Part shown: positions 1 through 7,213 of the stretch, piece after piece | Numbering within the stretch: position 1 is the first letter of the stretch | How the letters are laid out: each line of letters starts with the position of its first letter | Assembly: GCA_030523615.1 (NCBI GenBank) | Contig: JAUNIC010000004.1 | Location: forward strand, 4,239 to 39,348 | Source of the DNA: Bacteroidales bacterium | Lineage (GTDB): Bacteria > Bacteroidota > Bacteroidia > Bacteroidales > Bacteroidaceae | Reading direction: 5' to 3' | DNA: 35,110 nucleotides | Translations under genes and position numbers: made by a program | The notes under the pieces: model-generated | The model's database searches: none | Told to the model about the DNA's origin: nothing | The model's input: the letters and a program-made list of their open reading frames with translations, nothing else

Positions 1-33
1 ACCTTAAAGACCCTAAAGTCCTTAACCCTCCCC
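1..33. repeat. Short 9-bp-period repeat upstream of the S4 gene
   Basis: The 33 bases before the first start codon read as degenerate copies of a 9-base unit (ACCTTAAAG, ACCCTAAAG, TCCTTAACC). The same unit recurs downstream of this gene at 469-495. No Shine-Dalgarno sequence is visible, which is usual for Bacteroidota. Confidence 0.6.
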
Positions 34-474
34 ATGCCCAACACAGAAGCCCGCATAGACAAATGGCTCTGGGCGGCGCGCATCTACAAGACCCGCACCC
101 TCGCCTCCGACGCCTGCAAGAACGGCCGCGTGACCATCAACGGCGCACAGGCCAAACCCTCGCGCAGCGTCAAGCCCGGCGATGAGGTCGGCGTCAAGAA
201 GTCGCCCATCACCTACACCTTCCGCGTGAAGCAAGCCATCGAGAAACGCGTCGGCGCAAAGCTCGTGCCCGACATTCTCGAAAACATCACCACACCCGAG
301 CAGTACGAACTCCTCGAGATGAGTCGCATCAGCGGTTTCATCGACCGCCAGCGCGGCACCGGACGCCCCACGAAGAAGGAGCGCCGCGCCCTCGACGACT
401 TCAGCGACGACGCCGTACCCCTCTTCCTCGACGACTTCAGTTTCCTCGACGACGACGAGGAAGACGAGCCCTAA
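34..474 (+). CDS. S4-domain RNA-binding protein (Hsp15-like)
   Basis: This is a small cytoplasmic RNA-binding protein of 146 residues. The N-terminal half is a canonical S4 domain (about residues 6-60): RIDKWLWAARIYKTRTLA, then a CKNGRVTINGAQAKPSRSVKPGD core. This matches the Hsp15/HslR family, whose E. coli member binds stalled 50S subunits carrying nascent chains. The middle (about 60-120) is basic and ends in GTGRPTKKERR. The last 25 residues are a striking acidic tail of Asp, Glu and Phe (ending FLDDDEEDEP), which is a lineage extension rather than part of the S4 fold. The start is the ATG at 34, directly after the repeat spacer. The gene lies 44 bases upstream of manA on the same strand and is probably co-transcribed with it. 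The S4 assignment is secure. The ribosome-rescue role is inferred from the family. Confidence 0.88.
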   Translation: MPNTEARIDKWLWAARIYKTRTLASDACKNGRVTINGAQAKPSRSVKPGDEVGVKKSPITYTFRVKQAIEKRVGAKLVPDILENITTPEQYELLEMSRISGFIDRQRGTGRPTKKERRALDDFSDDAVPLFLDDFSFLDDDEEDEP

Positions 475-518
475 AGACCCTAAAGACCTTAACCCTAATA
501 ACCTTAAGACCTAATAAA
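469..518. repeat. 9-bp-period tandem repeat overlapping the S4 stop codon
   Basis: Two perfect copies of CCCTAAAGA (469-477 and 478-486) are followed by CCTTAACCC and further degenerate copies up to the manA start. The TAA stop codon of the S4 gene lies inside the first unit. It is the same family of unit as at 1-27. Confidence 0.7.
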
Positions 519-1493
519 ATGTTCAAGTTTAAAGAAGTAATGAAGTCCCCCATCTGGGGCGGACGCGACATCGTAGCCCTCAAGCACATCGAGGGCGTGG
601 ATACCATCGGCGAAAGCTGGGAAATCTCCGGCGTTCCCGGCGACGAAACTCCCGTCGTAGGCGGCGAGTTCGACGGCTGGACCCTCGCACAGCTCATCGA
701 GAAGTTAGGCGCTGACTTCGTAGGCAAGAAGAACTACGAGGTCAACGGCACCAACTTCCCCCTCCTCATCAAGTTCATCAGCGCCGACGACGCCCTCAGC
801 ATCCAGGTGCACCCCGACGATGCCATGGCACAGCGCGTAGCCGGCAAACCCTTCGGCAAGACCGAGATGTGGTACCTCGTTGGTGCTCACGAAGGCGCAA
901 CCCTCTACAGCGGTTTCAAGCGCGACCTCACCGTCGAGGAGTACGACCAGGTGATGGCCGAGAACCGTCTCGAAGACGTGATGGCAAAGTATGAGACCAA
1001 GGTGGGCGACTGCTTCTTCATCCCCGCAGGCCAGATCCACAGCATCGGCGCCGGCAACCTCATCATCGAGGTGCAGCAGAGCTCCGACCTCACCTACCGC
1101 GTTTACGACTTCAACCGCCGCGACGCTCAGGGCAACACCCGTCAGCTCCACACCGCCGAAGCCCGCGAGGCCCTCAACTTCAAGAGCCGCGGCGACTATC
1201 GCACCCACTACGAGGACCGCGACAACGCCCGCATCCAGCTCGAGAGCTGCCCCCAGTTCACCACCAGCGTTTACCACCTCACCGAGCCCCTCCGCGCCGA
1301 ATACGCCGACGTTGACTCCTTCGCCATCCTCATCTGCTACGAAGGCGAAGCACGCCTCCGCGACGACCAGGGCAACGAGACTACCCTCAAGGCCGGCGAG
1401 ACCGTCCTCTTCCCCGCCACCTGCAAGTGGGTCGACATCGAGCCCCAGGGCACCGACCGCTTCAGCTGCGTAGAGACCTACACGCTGGGATAA
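519..1493 (+). CDS. manA: Mannose-6-phosphate isomerase, class I
   Basis: This cytosolic zinc enzyme interconverts mannose 6-phosphate and fructose 6-phosphate, linking mannose use and GDP-mannose synthesis to glycolysis. The 324-residue length fits the short class I (type I PMI, cupin) form common in Bacteroidota and Firmicutes. The visible zinc-site motifs are SIQVHPDD (His98), GKTEMWY (Glu116) and FIPAGQIHSIGAG (His174). The signature EVQQSSDLTYRVYDFNR at about 184-200 carries the active-site arginine region. A second small cupin-like domain occupies about 240-324. The start at 519 is the first ATG after the repeat spacer and gives the family-typical N-terminus ending in SPIWGG. All expected motifs are intact. 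Its only obvious link to the downstream glycan genes is sugar metabolism. Confidence 0.95.
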   Translation: MFKFKEVMKSPIWGGRDIVALKHIEGVDTIGESWEISGVPGDETPVVGGEFDGWTLAQLIEKLGADFVGKKNYEVNGTNFPLLIKFISADDALSIQVHPDDAMAQRVAGKPFGKTEMWYLVGAHEGATLYSGFKRDLTVEEYDQVMAENRLEDVMAKYETKVGDCFFIPAGQIHSIGAGNLIIEVQQSSDLTYRVYDFNRRDAQGNTRQLHTAEAREALNFKSRGDYRTHYEDRDNARIQLESCPQFTTSVYHLTEPLRAEYADVDSFAILICYEGEARLRDDQGNETTLKAGETVLFPATCKWVDIEPQGTDRFSCVETYTLG

Positions 1494-1499
1494 TAGTGA

Positions 1500-1582
1500 T
1501 TTAGTGGTTTAGTGGTTTATTAGTGGTTTTGTGCGTGCTAAAACAGCAAACCACAAACCTACTAAACAACCAAACCACTAAA
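1500..1582. repeat. Repeat-built inverted repeat after manA
   Basis: The left half is built of TTTAGTGG units (1500-1507, 1508-1515 and a diverged third). The right half carries the complement (AAACCACTAAA at 1572-1582). The outer 11 bases of each half pair perfectly (1500-1510 with 1572-1582), and the inner part pairs imperfectly around the loop near 1530-1550. It may form a long hairpin between manA and the small gene. No clean U-tract follows, so a terminator role is uncertain. Confidence 0.6.
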
Positions 1583-1596
1583 CAACTTATACAGAC

Positions 1597-1794
1597 ATGA
1601 AGAAAACCACCGCATTCCTTCTCGGCGCCGTGGCCACCGCCATTCCCGCCGCCCTCGCCTTCCACTACCGCAGCAAGCGCGAGATCGAAGAACTCATCAT
1701 CGAGCGCCGCCGCCTCCAGCAGCAACTTCAGGCCCAGCGTCGCCTCCTCAACGACGCCCTCACCCTCCTCGAGGAGCAGAAGGCCAAAGCATGA
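1597..1794 (+). CDS. Small membrane-anchored coiled-coil protein
   Basis: This is a 65-residue protein of unknown function. Residues 4-22 are hydrophobic (TTAFLLGAVATAIPAALAF) and form a single membrane segment or uncleaved signal anchor. Residues 26-65 are a charged amphipathic helix rich in Glu, Arg, Leu and Gln (IEELIIERRRLQQQLQAQRR), a likely short coiled coil on one face of the membrane. The ATG at 1597 directly follows the inverted-repeat spacer, and the gene ends about 43 bases before the shared terminator. The overall design resembles small YtxH- or FtsL-like membrane helices, but no family signature is clear. Coding potential is supported by codon use matching its neighbours and by the clean start. 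Confidence 0.7.
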   Translation: MKKTTAFLLGAVATAIPAALAFHYRSKREIEELIIERRRLQQQLQAQRRLLNDALTLLEEQKAKA

Positions 1795-1836
1795 GATTTA
1801 TAGGAGCTAAGTTTAGCACAGCGCCAACCACACAAA

Positions 1837-1887
1837 CGCGCGGGAAGTGACCAAACATCACTTCCCGCGCGCGTTATTATATTATAT
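1837..1887. terminator. Bidirectional intrinsic terminator
   Basis: A perfect 14-bp GC-rich stem (1837-1850 with 1858-1871) encloses a 7-base loop. On the plus strand it is followed by the T-rich tract GTTATTATATTATAT. It lies between the convergent small plus-strand gene and the minus-strand protease gene, so it can end transcription from both sides. Confidence 0.85.
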
Positions 1888-1927
1888 GAGTCGTACGGCA
1901 CAATTGAAGAGCCATTCGCCTGGCGCA

Positions 1928-2644
1928 TCACCAGCCGTCCTTCTGCTTCATGATGGCGATGCGCTCGCGACCCTTCTTCTGCAACTTGTAGCAAAAGTAG
2001 AGGAACACAGCCATACACAGCACAGCCAACGCCTCGCTGGCCGACGACACCATCAGAAGTCCATCGTAGATGCCGTGGAGCACCATCGGCACGATGAAGG
2101 CCAACACATAATTGAGTCTGCGCTGACGCTCGGTGTAGCTGGCAAAATGCGCCAGCGAGAAGAAGTAGCCCATAGCCACAGCGAAGAAGAAATGGCCAGG
2201 GATGGAGAACAGCCCGCGCGTGATGGCCACAGAAGTCATGTTCTCCAGATTGCCAAAGAGGTAGAAGATATTCTCCAACCCCGCGAAGCCTAGGCCCACA
2301 CAGGCCGCATAGACGATGCCGTCCAGATGCTCGTCGAAGAACGGGTTTTTGCGCAACAGCAGCCAAAGCATCAGCAGTTTGCACGCCTCCTCGGGAATCG
2401 CCGCACCACAGAACGCCATATACAGCGCCCCGCCGACGGTATTCACCCCTTCCTCCGTAAAGCCCTCAGGCTCCGGAATGAACAGTCCGACGATGATGGC
2501 CGCTAGCGCCGACAAGACGCCATACCATCCCGCCTTCCAGAGCCACTTCGGCGGCTCCGGCTGTCCCGCGTCTTTATGATGTATGTAGAAGAACATGAGC
2601 GCCACAGGCAGCAGCGCCGCAACAAGAGGTATCAGTATTTCCAT
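1928..2644 (-). CDS. PrsW-family intramembrane metalloprotease
   Basis: This is a polytopic inner-membrane protein of 238 residues when started at the ATG at 2644. The open frame extends upstream to 2692, but those 16 residues are polar and not family-like. PrsW proteases cleave membrane-anchored targets; in Bacillus the target is the anti-sigma factor RsiW. The family hallmarks are present: AIPEEACK with the paired glutamates (E85-E86), a second motif FDEHLDGIVYAACVGLGFAGLENIFY-type segment (about 103-128), HFFFAVAMGYF (His151) and VLHGIYDGLL (His190, Asp194). About seven to eight hydrophobic helices are visible. It is the last gene of a block that includes GH25 and GH89, 67 bases after the lysozyme gene. 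Its substrate is unknown, and no sigma or anti-sigma gene is seen in the window. Confidence 0.88.
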   Translation of the reverse strand: MEILIPLVAALLPVALMFFYIHHKDAGQPEPPKWLWKAGWYGVLSALAAIIVGLFIPEPEGFTEEGVNTVGGALYMAFCGAAIPEEACKLLMLWLLLRKNPFFDEHLDGIVYAACVGLGFAGLENIFYLFGNLENMTSVAITRGLFSIPGHFFFAVAMGYFFSLAHFASYTERQRRLNYVLAFIVPMVLHGIYDGLLMVSSASEALAVLCMAVFLYFCYKLQKKGRERIAIMKQKDGW

Positions 2645-2711
2645 GATGATTGAGGTGAGATCGAAGATGGATGCGCCACTACAGTTCGGCAATGGCGAGA
2701 ATCATGTTTCG

Positions 2712-3515
2712 CTACAGTTCGATGTCGGCGAGGTCGATGCCGGGGGCGAAGCGGTCGAGGTCTACGTTGCCGCGGATACCGTTGATGTGGCCTTGCTCGG
2801 AGAACTGCCAGATGGAGTATTTGCAGCCGCCGCTGAGCTTAGGGGCGCGCTGGCCGTAACGGGCAATGAAGATGTGGTAGCGGTTGAACTCGGGGGCGAG
2901 CATCTGGTTGTAGAAACCGTGTTGGCTGTAGAGGATGGGATAGCGGCCGTACTCCTTACGCACGAGATCCATGAAGCGCTGAAGCTCCTGTTGGAGTTTG
3001 TCGCGCTGGGCGGTGCGGTTGCCAGCCTCCTCGACGTCGACGACGGGGAGGAGATCCTGCTTGTCGCGGGGCACGTGGCGGCGGAAGTTGTCGAACTGCT
3101 GTTCGGCGGTGCGGAAACTGACGAAGAAGTGGTAGCTGCCCACCTTGAGACCGGCGGCGCGGGCTTTGCGGAGGTTTTCGGCATAGCGCGAATCGGTCTT
3201 CGTGGCGCCCTCGGTGGCTTTGATGTAGACAAACTGCACCTTGCGGTCCTCTGCCACCTTCGTCCAGTTGATGGTGCCCTGATACTTCGAGACGTCGATG
3301 CCGTTGTAGTCGGCCGAGGTGACGACGGCGCGGCGCACGGGGCGTGTGTATTCACCAATCAGGCGGACGACGGGCACCATGGCGAGGCACAACACGACGA
3401 CGGCCGCCAGACACTTCCAGCGGTAGCGGCGCCAGAGCGCCCGCGTCCAGTTCTTGAACCGGGTCGTCAGGCTTCTCTGGCGCTTCTTTCGTGTAGTCTT
3501 TTTTCGTTTGGTCAT
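2712..3515 (-). CDS. GH25 family lysozyme (membrane-anchored muramidase)
   Basis: This is a glycoside hydrolase family 25 enzyme of 267 residues that cuts MurNAc-GlcNAc beta-1,4 bonds in peptidoglycan. The N-terminus is very basic (residues 2-35, Lys/Arg-rich), followed by a membrane segment (about 34-52), so the catalytic domain is probably displayed in the periplasm on a signal anchor. GH25 motifs in order are NGIDVSKYQGTINW (Asp74), FVYIKATEG (Glu102), KVGSYHFF, LLPVVDVEE (Asp160 and Glu162, the catalytic acidic cluster), YPILYS and IWQFSEQGHINGIRGNVDLDRF. All are intact. It lies 64 bases after the GH89 gene, probably in the same transcript. A role in cell-wall remodelling or in using peptidoglycan is possible; context does not decide. 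Confidence 0.93.
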   Translation of the reverse strand: MTKRKKTTRKKRQRSLTTRFKNWTRALWRRYRWKCLAAVVVLCLAMVPVVRLIGEYTRPVRRAVVTSADYNGIDVSKYQGTINWTKVAEDRKVQFVYIKATEGATKTDSRYAENLRKARAAGLKVGSYHFFVSFRTAEQQFDNFRRHVPRDKQDLLPVVDVEEAGNRTAQRDKLQQELQRFMDLVRKEYGRYPILYSQHGFYNQMLAPEFNRYHIFIARYGQRAPKLSGGCKYSIWQFSEQGHINGIRGNVDLDRFAPGIDLADIEL

Positions 3516-3579
3516 GTTGTGTTGTATCGCTCCGTTTCACACCCGAGAGGCAGCTTCAGCGGTGGAGAGAGGCGCAGCA

Positions 3580-6500
3580 TCAATGATGGAGGATGCGGCG
3601 ACGGCCCTCGATGAAGACGCGGGGGGAGGAGGTGGTGGTGTCCTTCTGGCAGTTGGCGGGAACGCGGCGGCCCTGGAGGTCGTAGATGGTGACGACGGAG
3701 GGATCGACGGAAGCGCGACGAAGGGCATCGGGGGGAATGGGGAGGCTGTAGCGGTAGGTGATGATGGTGCCGTCGGTGAGGGTGAGCTGGGCCTTTACCT
3801 TGGTGCCCCACTTGGCGTCGTCGGGGATGACGAGGGCAGCGGAGGTAAGAGGTGAGGGGGAAGAGGCAAGAGATGCTGCGTCGAGGAGTTCGCCGGGGTC
3901 ATCGTAGTCGCCGTCGTTGTTGAAGTCGATGGCGAAGGTGGCGATGTCGGTGGTGGCTACGTCGAAGGGCTGGGCAATCTCTGTGGCCTCGGACTCAACG
4001 GCAATGGTGAGCTTGGCGGTGAGGGCGTGGTCGAGACCGCGATAAGCGTAGAACGTGGTGTTGTTGGACAACGTGATGGGGAGAATGTAGCTATTGAGGA
4101 TCTCGCAGGCAATGTTGAGGGTCGAGCCCACAGGGTCGGGGCTGTAGTAGGTGCGCTCGGCCTTGAGCTCCGTGCCCTTCTTTGCAGCGCCCCACTGGTC
4201 GATGCTCTGTGCTGCAGCATCGGGAGCGGCGGGATTCTGGAGTTCATGTGCCCAGTTCCATTCGCTGTAGAACCATCCTGCGGTGGGAGCCTTCATGTCG
4301 TGGTCGAACCAGTAGCGCCAACGGGGGTAATAGTAGTCGCTGAGGAGGCCCTGCCACTGGCGGTAGCTGTAGTCGCGCAGCCCCCAATCGCTGGCGCCCT
4401 TGTCGCCCCACGTGGTGATGAGGGTGCGGGCGTTGTCGAGTTCGTACCAATCGGGCGTGGCAGTCGTTGCACCCTGGATTTCGGCAGCGGCACGGCGGGC
4501 GGTCTCGGTCCAGTTGCCGAGGCGGAACATGCGGTTGGTGCCGAGGAGGCGGTCGGTGTCGAGGATGAGCTGGAGGAACTTGTCGCGACGCTGAGCGAAG
4601 AGTTCAGTGTTCTTCTTGTCGTTGGCGGACTTGACCGAAGCGAGGAGCGACTTGGAGTAGTCGCTCATGGCCTGACGCACGATGTCGCAGAGGTCGTAAC
4701 TCATGTTGTTGGCGCCCACGCTTCCGCTGGTGCCGATGGCCTCGGCAGCGTTGAGGAGGTCGTAGGTGGCGGCGAGGAACTTCTGTGTGTCGTAGAAGAT
4801 GTCGCTTCCGCCCCATGCGCTGACTTTGTCGACGGTGAGCGAAGGACGACCGCACATCACAGCCTCGTGGGGGCCCTGGAGGGTCGTGGTGTTGTTGAGG
4901 GCGGTGGCGCGGAGCTTCTCCCAAGCATCATAGGCGGGGGTGGTGCCCGACGATGAACCGTCGGGAACGGAGGCGCCGGCTTCTAAGCTGTAACGAGCGC
5001 TGACGTAGTCCTCCATCCAAGCCTTGGTGTCGGGCTGCTGACCGTTCATCCAGGGGAGTTCGAAGAGGAGGTCGTAGGCCACGGGAGTCTGCTCGATGGC
5101 CTCGGGGGCTGCGCCGATGCCGTGAACGGTTGTGGGGTACTTCTTCTTGTAAGTGAAGTAGTTGTCGGCCATCTTGGGCAGACGGCCCATGAAACCGGTG
5201 CGTCCGCCGAAGTTGGGAATGGTGCAGTAGACGGCGTGCTGAGGAGCGTAGCCGGCGTAGCGGTCGAAGGCGGGATTGCCGTCGCTGAAGAGGTCGAGAA
5301 CGACGAGGCGACCAGCGGGAACGGCGGTGAGGCTCGTACCCTGATAGCCGGCCCACTGCCACTGCTGGATGACCCAACGGGTGTCGGAGCCGCAGCAGTC
5401 GTTCATGGCGTCGTAGATGGCGCGATAGCCCTCGGCGTACTTGCCGCTGCTGATGGCGCCGCCCTCATGGAAGGGGTCCATGCTGTAGTATTTCGAGGTG
5501 CCCATGACCTCGGCGAGGGCCTTATAGTACGTGGCGGCAACCTCCTGGAACTTGGCGCTCGTGGGGTCCATGATGAAGGGACGGACGAAGGTAGAGCCCC
5601 AGTTGCCCTGGCTCTCGGTGGCGTAGGCGGGGTTCTTCTTGGTGAAGTCGTGAGGCACGGTGCTGGCAAAGCCAGGGAGGACGGGCTGCATGCCGAGTTG
5701 GCGCATGCGGTCGCCGATCTTGCGGGCGAGGTCGGCCTGACGGTCGAACCAGGCGTCGTCCTGCGTACCGCCCCAGCCTTCGAGGTTGTTCATGCCCCAC
5801 CATGCGGTGAAGGCGGGACCGGCGGCGAAGGCCTTGGCCTCAGCGTCGGTGTAGTTGTAGGCGCGGAGGGTGCGGCGCCACACCTCTTCGAGACCGATGA
5901 TCTGCAGGGGCATGTTGATGCCGTGGAGGGCCATCCAGTCGATTTCCTGCTGCCAACGCTCCCACGTCCAGGTGGTCATGGAGTAGCCGAAGGTGCAGTA
6001 GTTGAGGTAGTAGCGGTAGTCGGCGTCGCAGGTGTGGGTTTCGATTTCCGCGGTCCAAGTGTCGGGGAAGTCAATTTGGGAGAAATCTGCGGCGAGCTGG
6101 TTCCACGCAAGATTGACGTGGAGACGGTGGTTGAGGAACCAGTTGACGCCCGTGGCGATGGCGACGGGGCTCGAGCCGCTGATGGTGGTGCCGCAGATGG
6201 TGAACTGCTCGTGTCCGTCGGCGGTGAAGAGGTTTTCGTCGAGGCGCGTGATGATGCGCTTTGAGAGGGTGTGGCTGGTGTCGATGCGGTCGAGGAGCGC
6301 GGTGATGGCGGCGGGGTTCTGCTCTACCCTATTCTCGCGGTAGGCCACGGTGAAGCGCAGGTCGGCGAGGCTGACGGAGGCTTGATGGCCAGCAACGAAG
6401 ATGGGGCTGACGAGGCCGGTGGTGAGTTCGTCGACGGAGGAGATGATGCTGCCGCCGAGGTACTGCTGGCCGTTGTAGACGAGTCCGCCTGCAGCTTCAT

Positions 6501-7032
6501 CGAGGCCGGTGACGCTGACTTCGTAGCGGATGGGCTCGACGGCGACGTAGGGCTGGATGGCCCAGACGTTGTGGCTCGACGACTTGCCGCGGAAGATGCC
6601 GTTGCCGAGCTTTGCGTTGCCGGAGTTGCCGAGCTGCTGGTTCGCAGTATCGTAGATGTAGTAGGTGTTGCTGTTGGTCTTCACCTCCTTGATGGTCCAG
6701 GTGTAGGGCTCGGCGGAGGCGATGACGTCCCAGGTGTTGGCGGTCGAAGCGCCTACGTAGCGGCCGTCGGCAAGCTGGATGGTGACGGCGGGCACGGTGG
6801 CGGTGCCGCCCTCGACGACGGTGATGGTGAGGGGCGCGGCCTCCTTCTGGAAGGAGAAGGCCTTGAGGCTTCCGTCGACGGTGACGGGCGTCGTCGAGAA
6901 GAATGCCTCGGCGGTGGTGTTGAAGAACTGGTAGGTTTGGCCCGCAACGGGCTCAAAGGGTGCGGCCGCGGCGTTGAGGGTGGCGGCGCAGATAGCGATG
7001 CAAAGGATTAGGAGGGAGATGATTCTTTTCAT
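3580..7032 (-). CDS. Secreted GH89 alpha-N-acetylglucosaminidase
   Basis: This is a surface or secreted exo-enzyme of 1150 residues that removes terminal alpha-linked GlcNAc, as found in heparan sulfate and in class III gastric mucin O-glycans. The start at 7032 gives a clean signal peptide (MKRIISLLILCIAICAATLNA); the upstream open frame is untranslated leader. After a beta-rich, lectin-like N-terminal region (about 25-240) comes the NAGLU N-domain (about 245-330) and the TIM barrel (about 340-680). Barrel motifs are MALHGINMPLQIIGLEEVW, LGMQPVLPGFASTVP, MDPFHEGG (Glu523, likely acid/base), IPNFGG and IGAAPEAIEQTPVAYDLL (Glu644, likely nucleophile). A helical C-domain follows (about 690-990). 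Near 1031-1045 a FNNDGDYDD stretch resembles the GEVED type, and the protein ends in a sorting-like tail (IYDLQGRRVP, from about 1114). It has its own promoter upstream, so it is probably not transcribed from the SusCD operon. Confidence 0.93.
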   Translation of the reverse strand: MKRIISLLILCIAICAATLNAAAAPFEPVAGQTYQFFNTTAEAFFSTTPVTVDGSLKAFSFQKEAAPLTITVVEGGTATVPAVTIQLADGRYVGASTANTWDVIASAEPYTWTIKEVKTNSNTYYIYDTANQQLGNSGNAKLGNGIFRGKSSSHNVWAIQPYVAVEPIRYEVSVTGLDEAAGGLVYNGQQYLGGSIISSVDELTTGLVSPIFVAGHQASVSLADLRFTVAYRENRVEQNPAAITALLDRIDTSHTLSKRIITRLDENLFTADGHEQFTICGTTISGSSPVAIATGVNWFLNHRLHVNLAWNQLAADFSQIDFPDTWTAEIETHTCDADYRYYLNYCTFGYSMTTWTWERWQQEIDWMALHGINMPLQIIGLEEVWRRTLRAYNYTDAEAKAFAAGPAFTAWWGMNNLEGWGGTQDDAWFDRQADLARKIGDRMRQLGMQPVLPGFASTVPHDFTKKNPAYATESQGNWGSTFVRPFIMDPTSAKFQEVAATYYKALAEVMGTSKYYSMDPFHEGGAISSGKYAEGYRAIYDAMNDCCGSDTRWVIQQWQWAGYQGTSLTAVPAGRLVVLDLFSDGNPAFDRYAGYAPQHAVYCTIPNFGGRTGFMGRLPKMADNYFTYKKKYPTTVHGIGAAPEAIEQTPVAYDLLFELPWMNGQQPDTKAWMEDYVSARYSLEAGASVPDGSSSGTTPAYDAWEKLRATALNNTTTLQGPHEAVMCGRPSLTVDKVSAWGGSDIFYDTQKFLAATYDLLNAAEAIGTSGSVGANNMSYDLCDIVRQAMSDYSKSLLASVKSANDKKNTELFAQRRDKFLQLILDTDRLLGTNRMFRLGNWTETARRAAAEIQGATTATPDWYELDNARTLITTWGDKGASDWGLRDYSYRQWQGLLSDYYYPRWRYWFDHDMKAPTAGWFYSEWNWAHELQNPAAPDAAAQSIDQWGAAKKGTELKAERTYYSPDPVGSTLNIACEILNSYILPITLSNNTTFYAYRGLDHALTAKLTIAVESEATEIAQPFDVATTDIATFAIDFNNDGDYDDPGELLDAASLASSPSPLTSAALVIPDDAKWGTKVKAQLTLTDGTIITYRYSLPIPPDALRRASVDPSVVTIYDLQGRRVPANCQKDTTTSSPRVFIEGRRRILHH

Positions 7033-7059
7033 TTTTTGAGCGCTATTATTGTTTGCGCG

Positions 7060-7086
7060 CAAAGGTACGAAAATTTCTGAAAACAA
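7060..7086 (-). promoter_or_regulatory. Bacteroidota-type promoter for the GH89 block
   Basis: On the minus strand the sequence TACCTTTG (7067-7060) matches the TAnnTTTG -7 box exactly, and a TTG-containing -33-like element (7086-7084) lies 16 bases upstream. Transcription would start near 7053, giving a leader of about 20 bases before the GH89 ATG at 7032. It sits just downstream of the protease-operon terminator. Confidence 0.65.
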
Positions 7087-7099
7087 GGGGCATGTGGAG

Positions 7100-7152
7100 C
7101 AAAAATAATAAAGGGATTGCCGTTTTATTCAAAGAATTTAACGGCAATCCCT
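7100..7152 (-). terminator. Intrinsic terminator of the SusCD-protease operon
   Basis: A perfect 13-bp stem (7140-7152 with 7112-7124) has a 15-base loop. In the minus-strand direction it is followed by a U-rich tail, TTATTATTTTTG. It lies about 60 bases after the protease stop codon. A second smaller hairpin (7157-7186, outer ATGCAT arms and an inner CCTCT/AGAGG stem) precedes it. Confidence 0.85.
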
Positions 7153-7213
7153 ATTTATGCATCCCTCTGCGAGAGGCTTTATGCATTTCTCACAGAGGAG
7201 AGGAGGAGCAGAA

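Noticed and set aside
2645..2692. Upstream start of the PrsW gene at 2692
   Set aside because: The added 16 residues are polar and not membrane-like, whereas the ATG at 2644 leads directly into the first hydrophobic helix.
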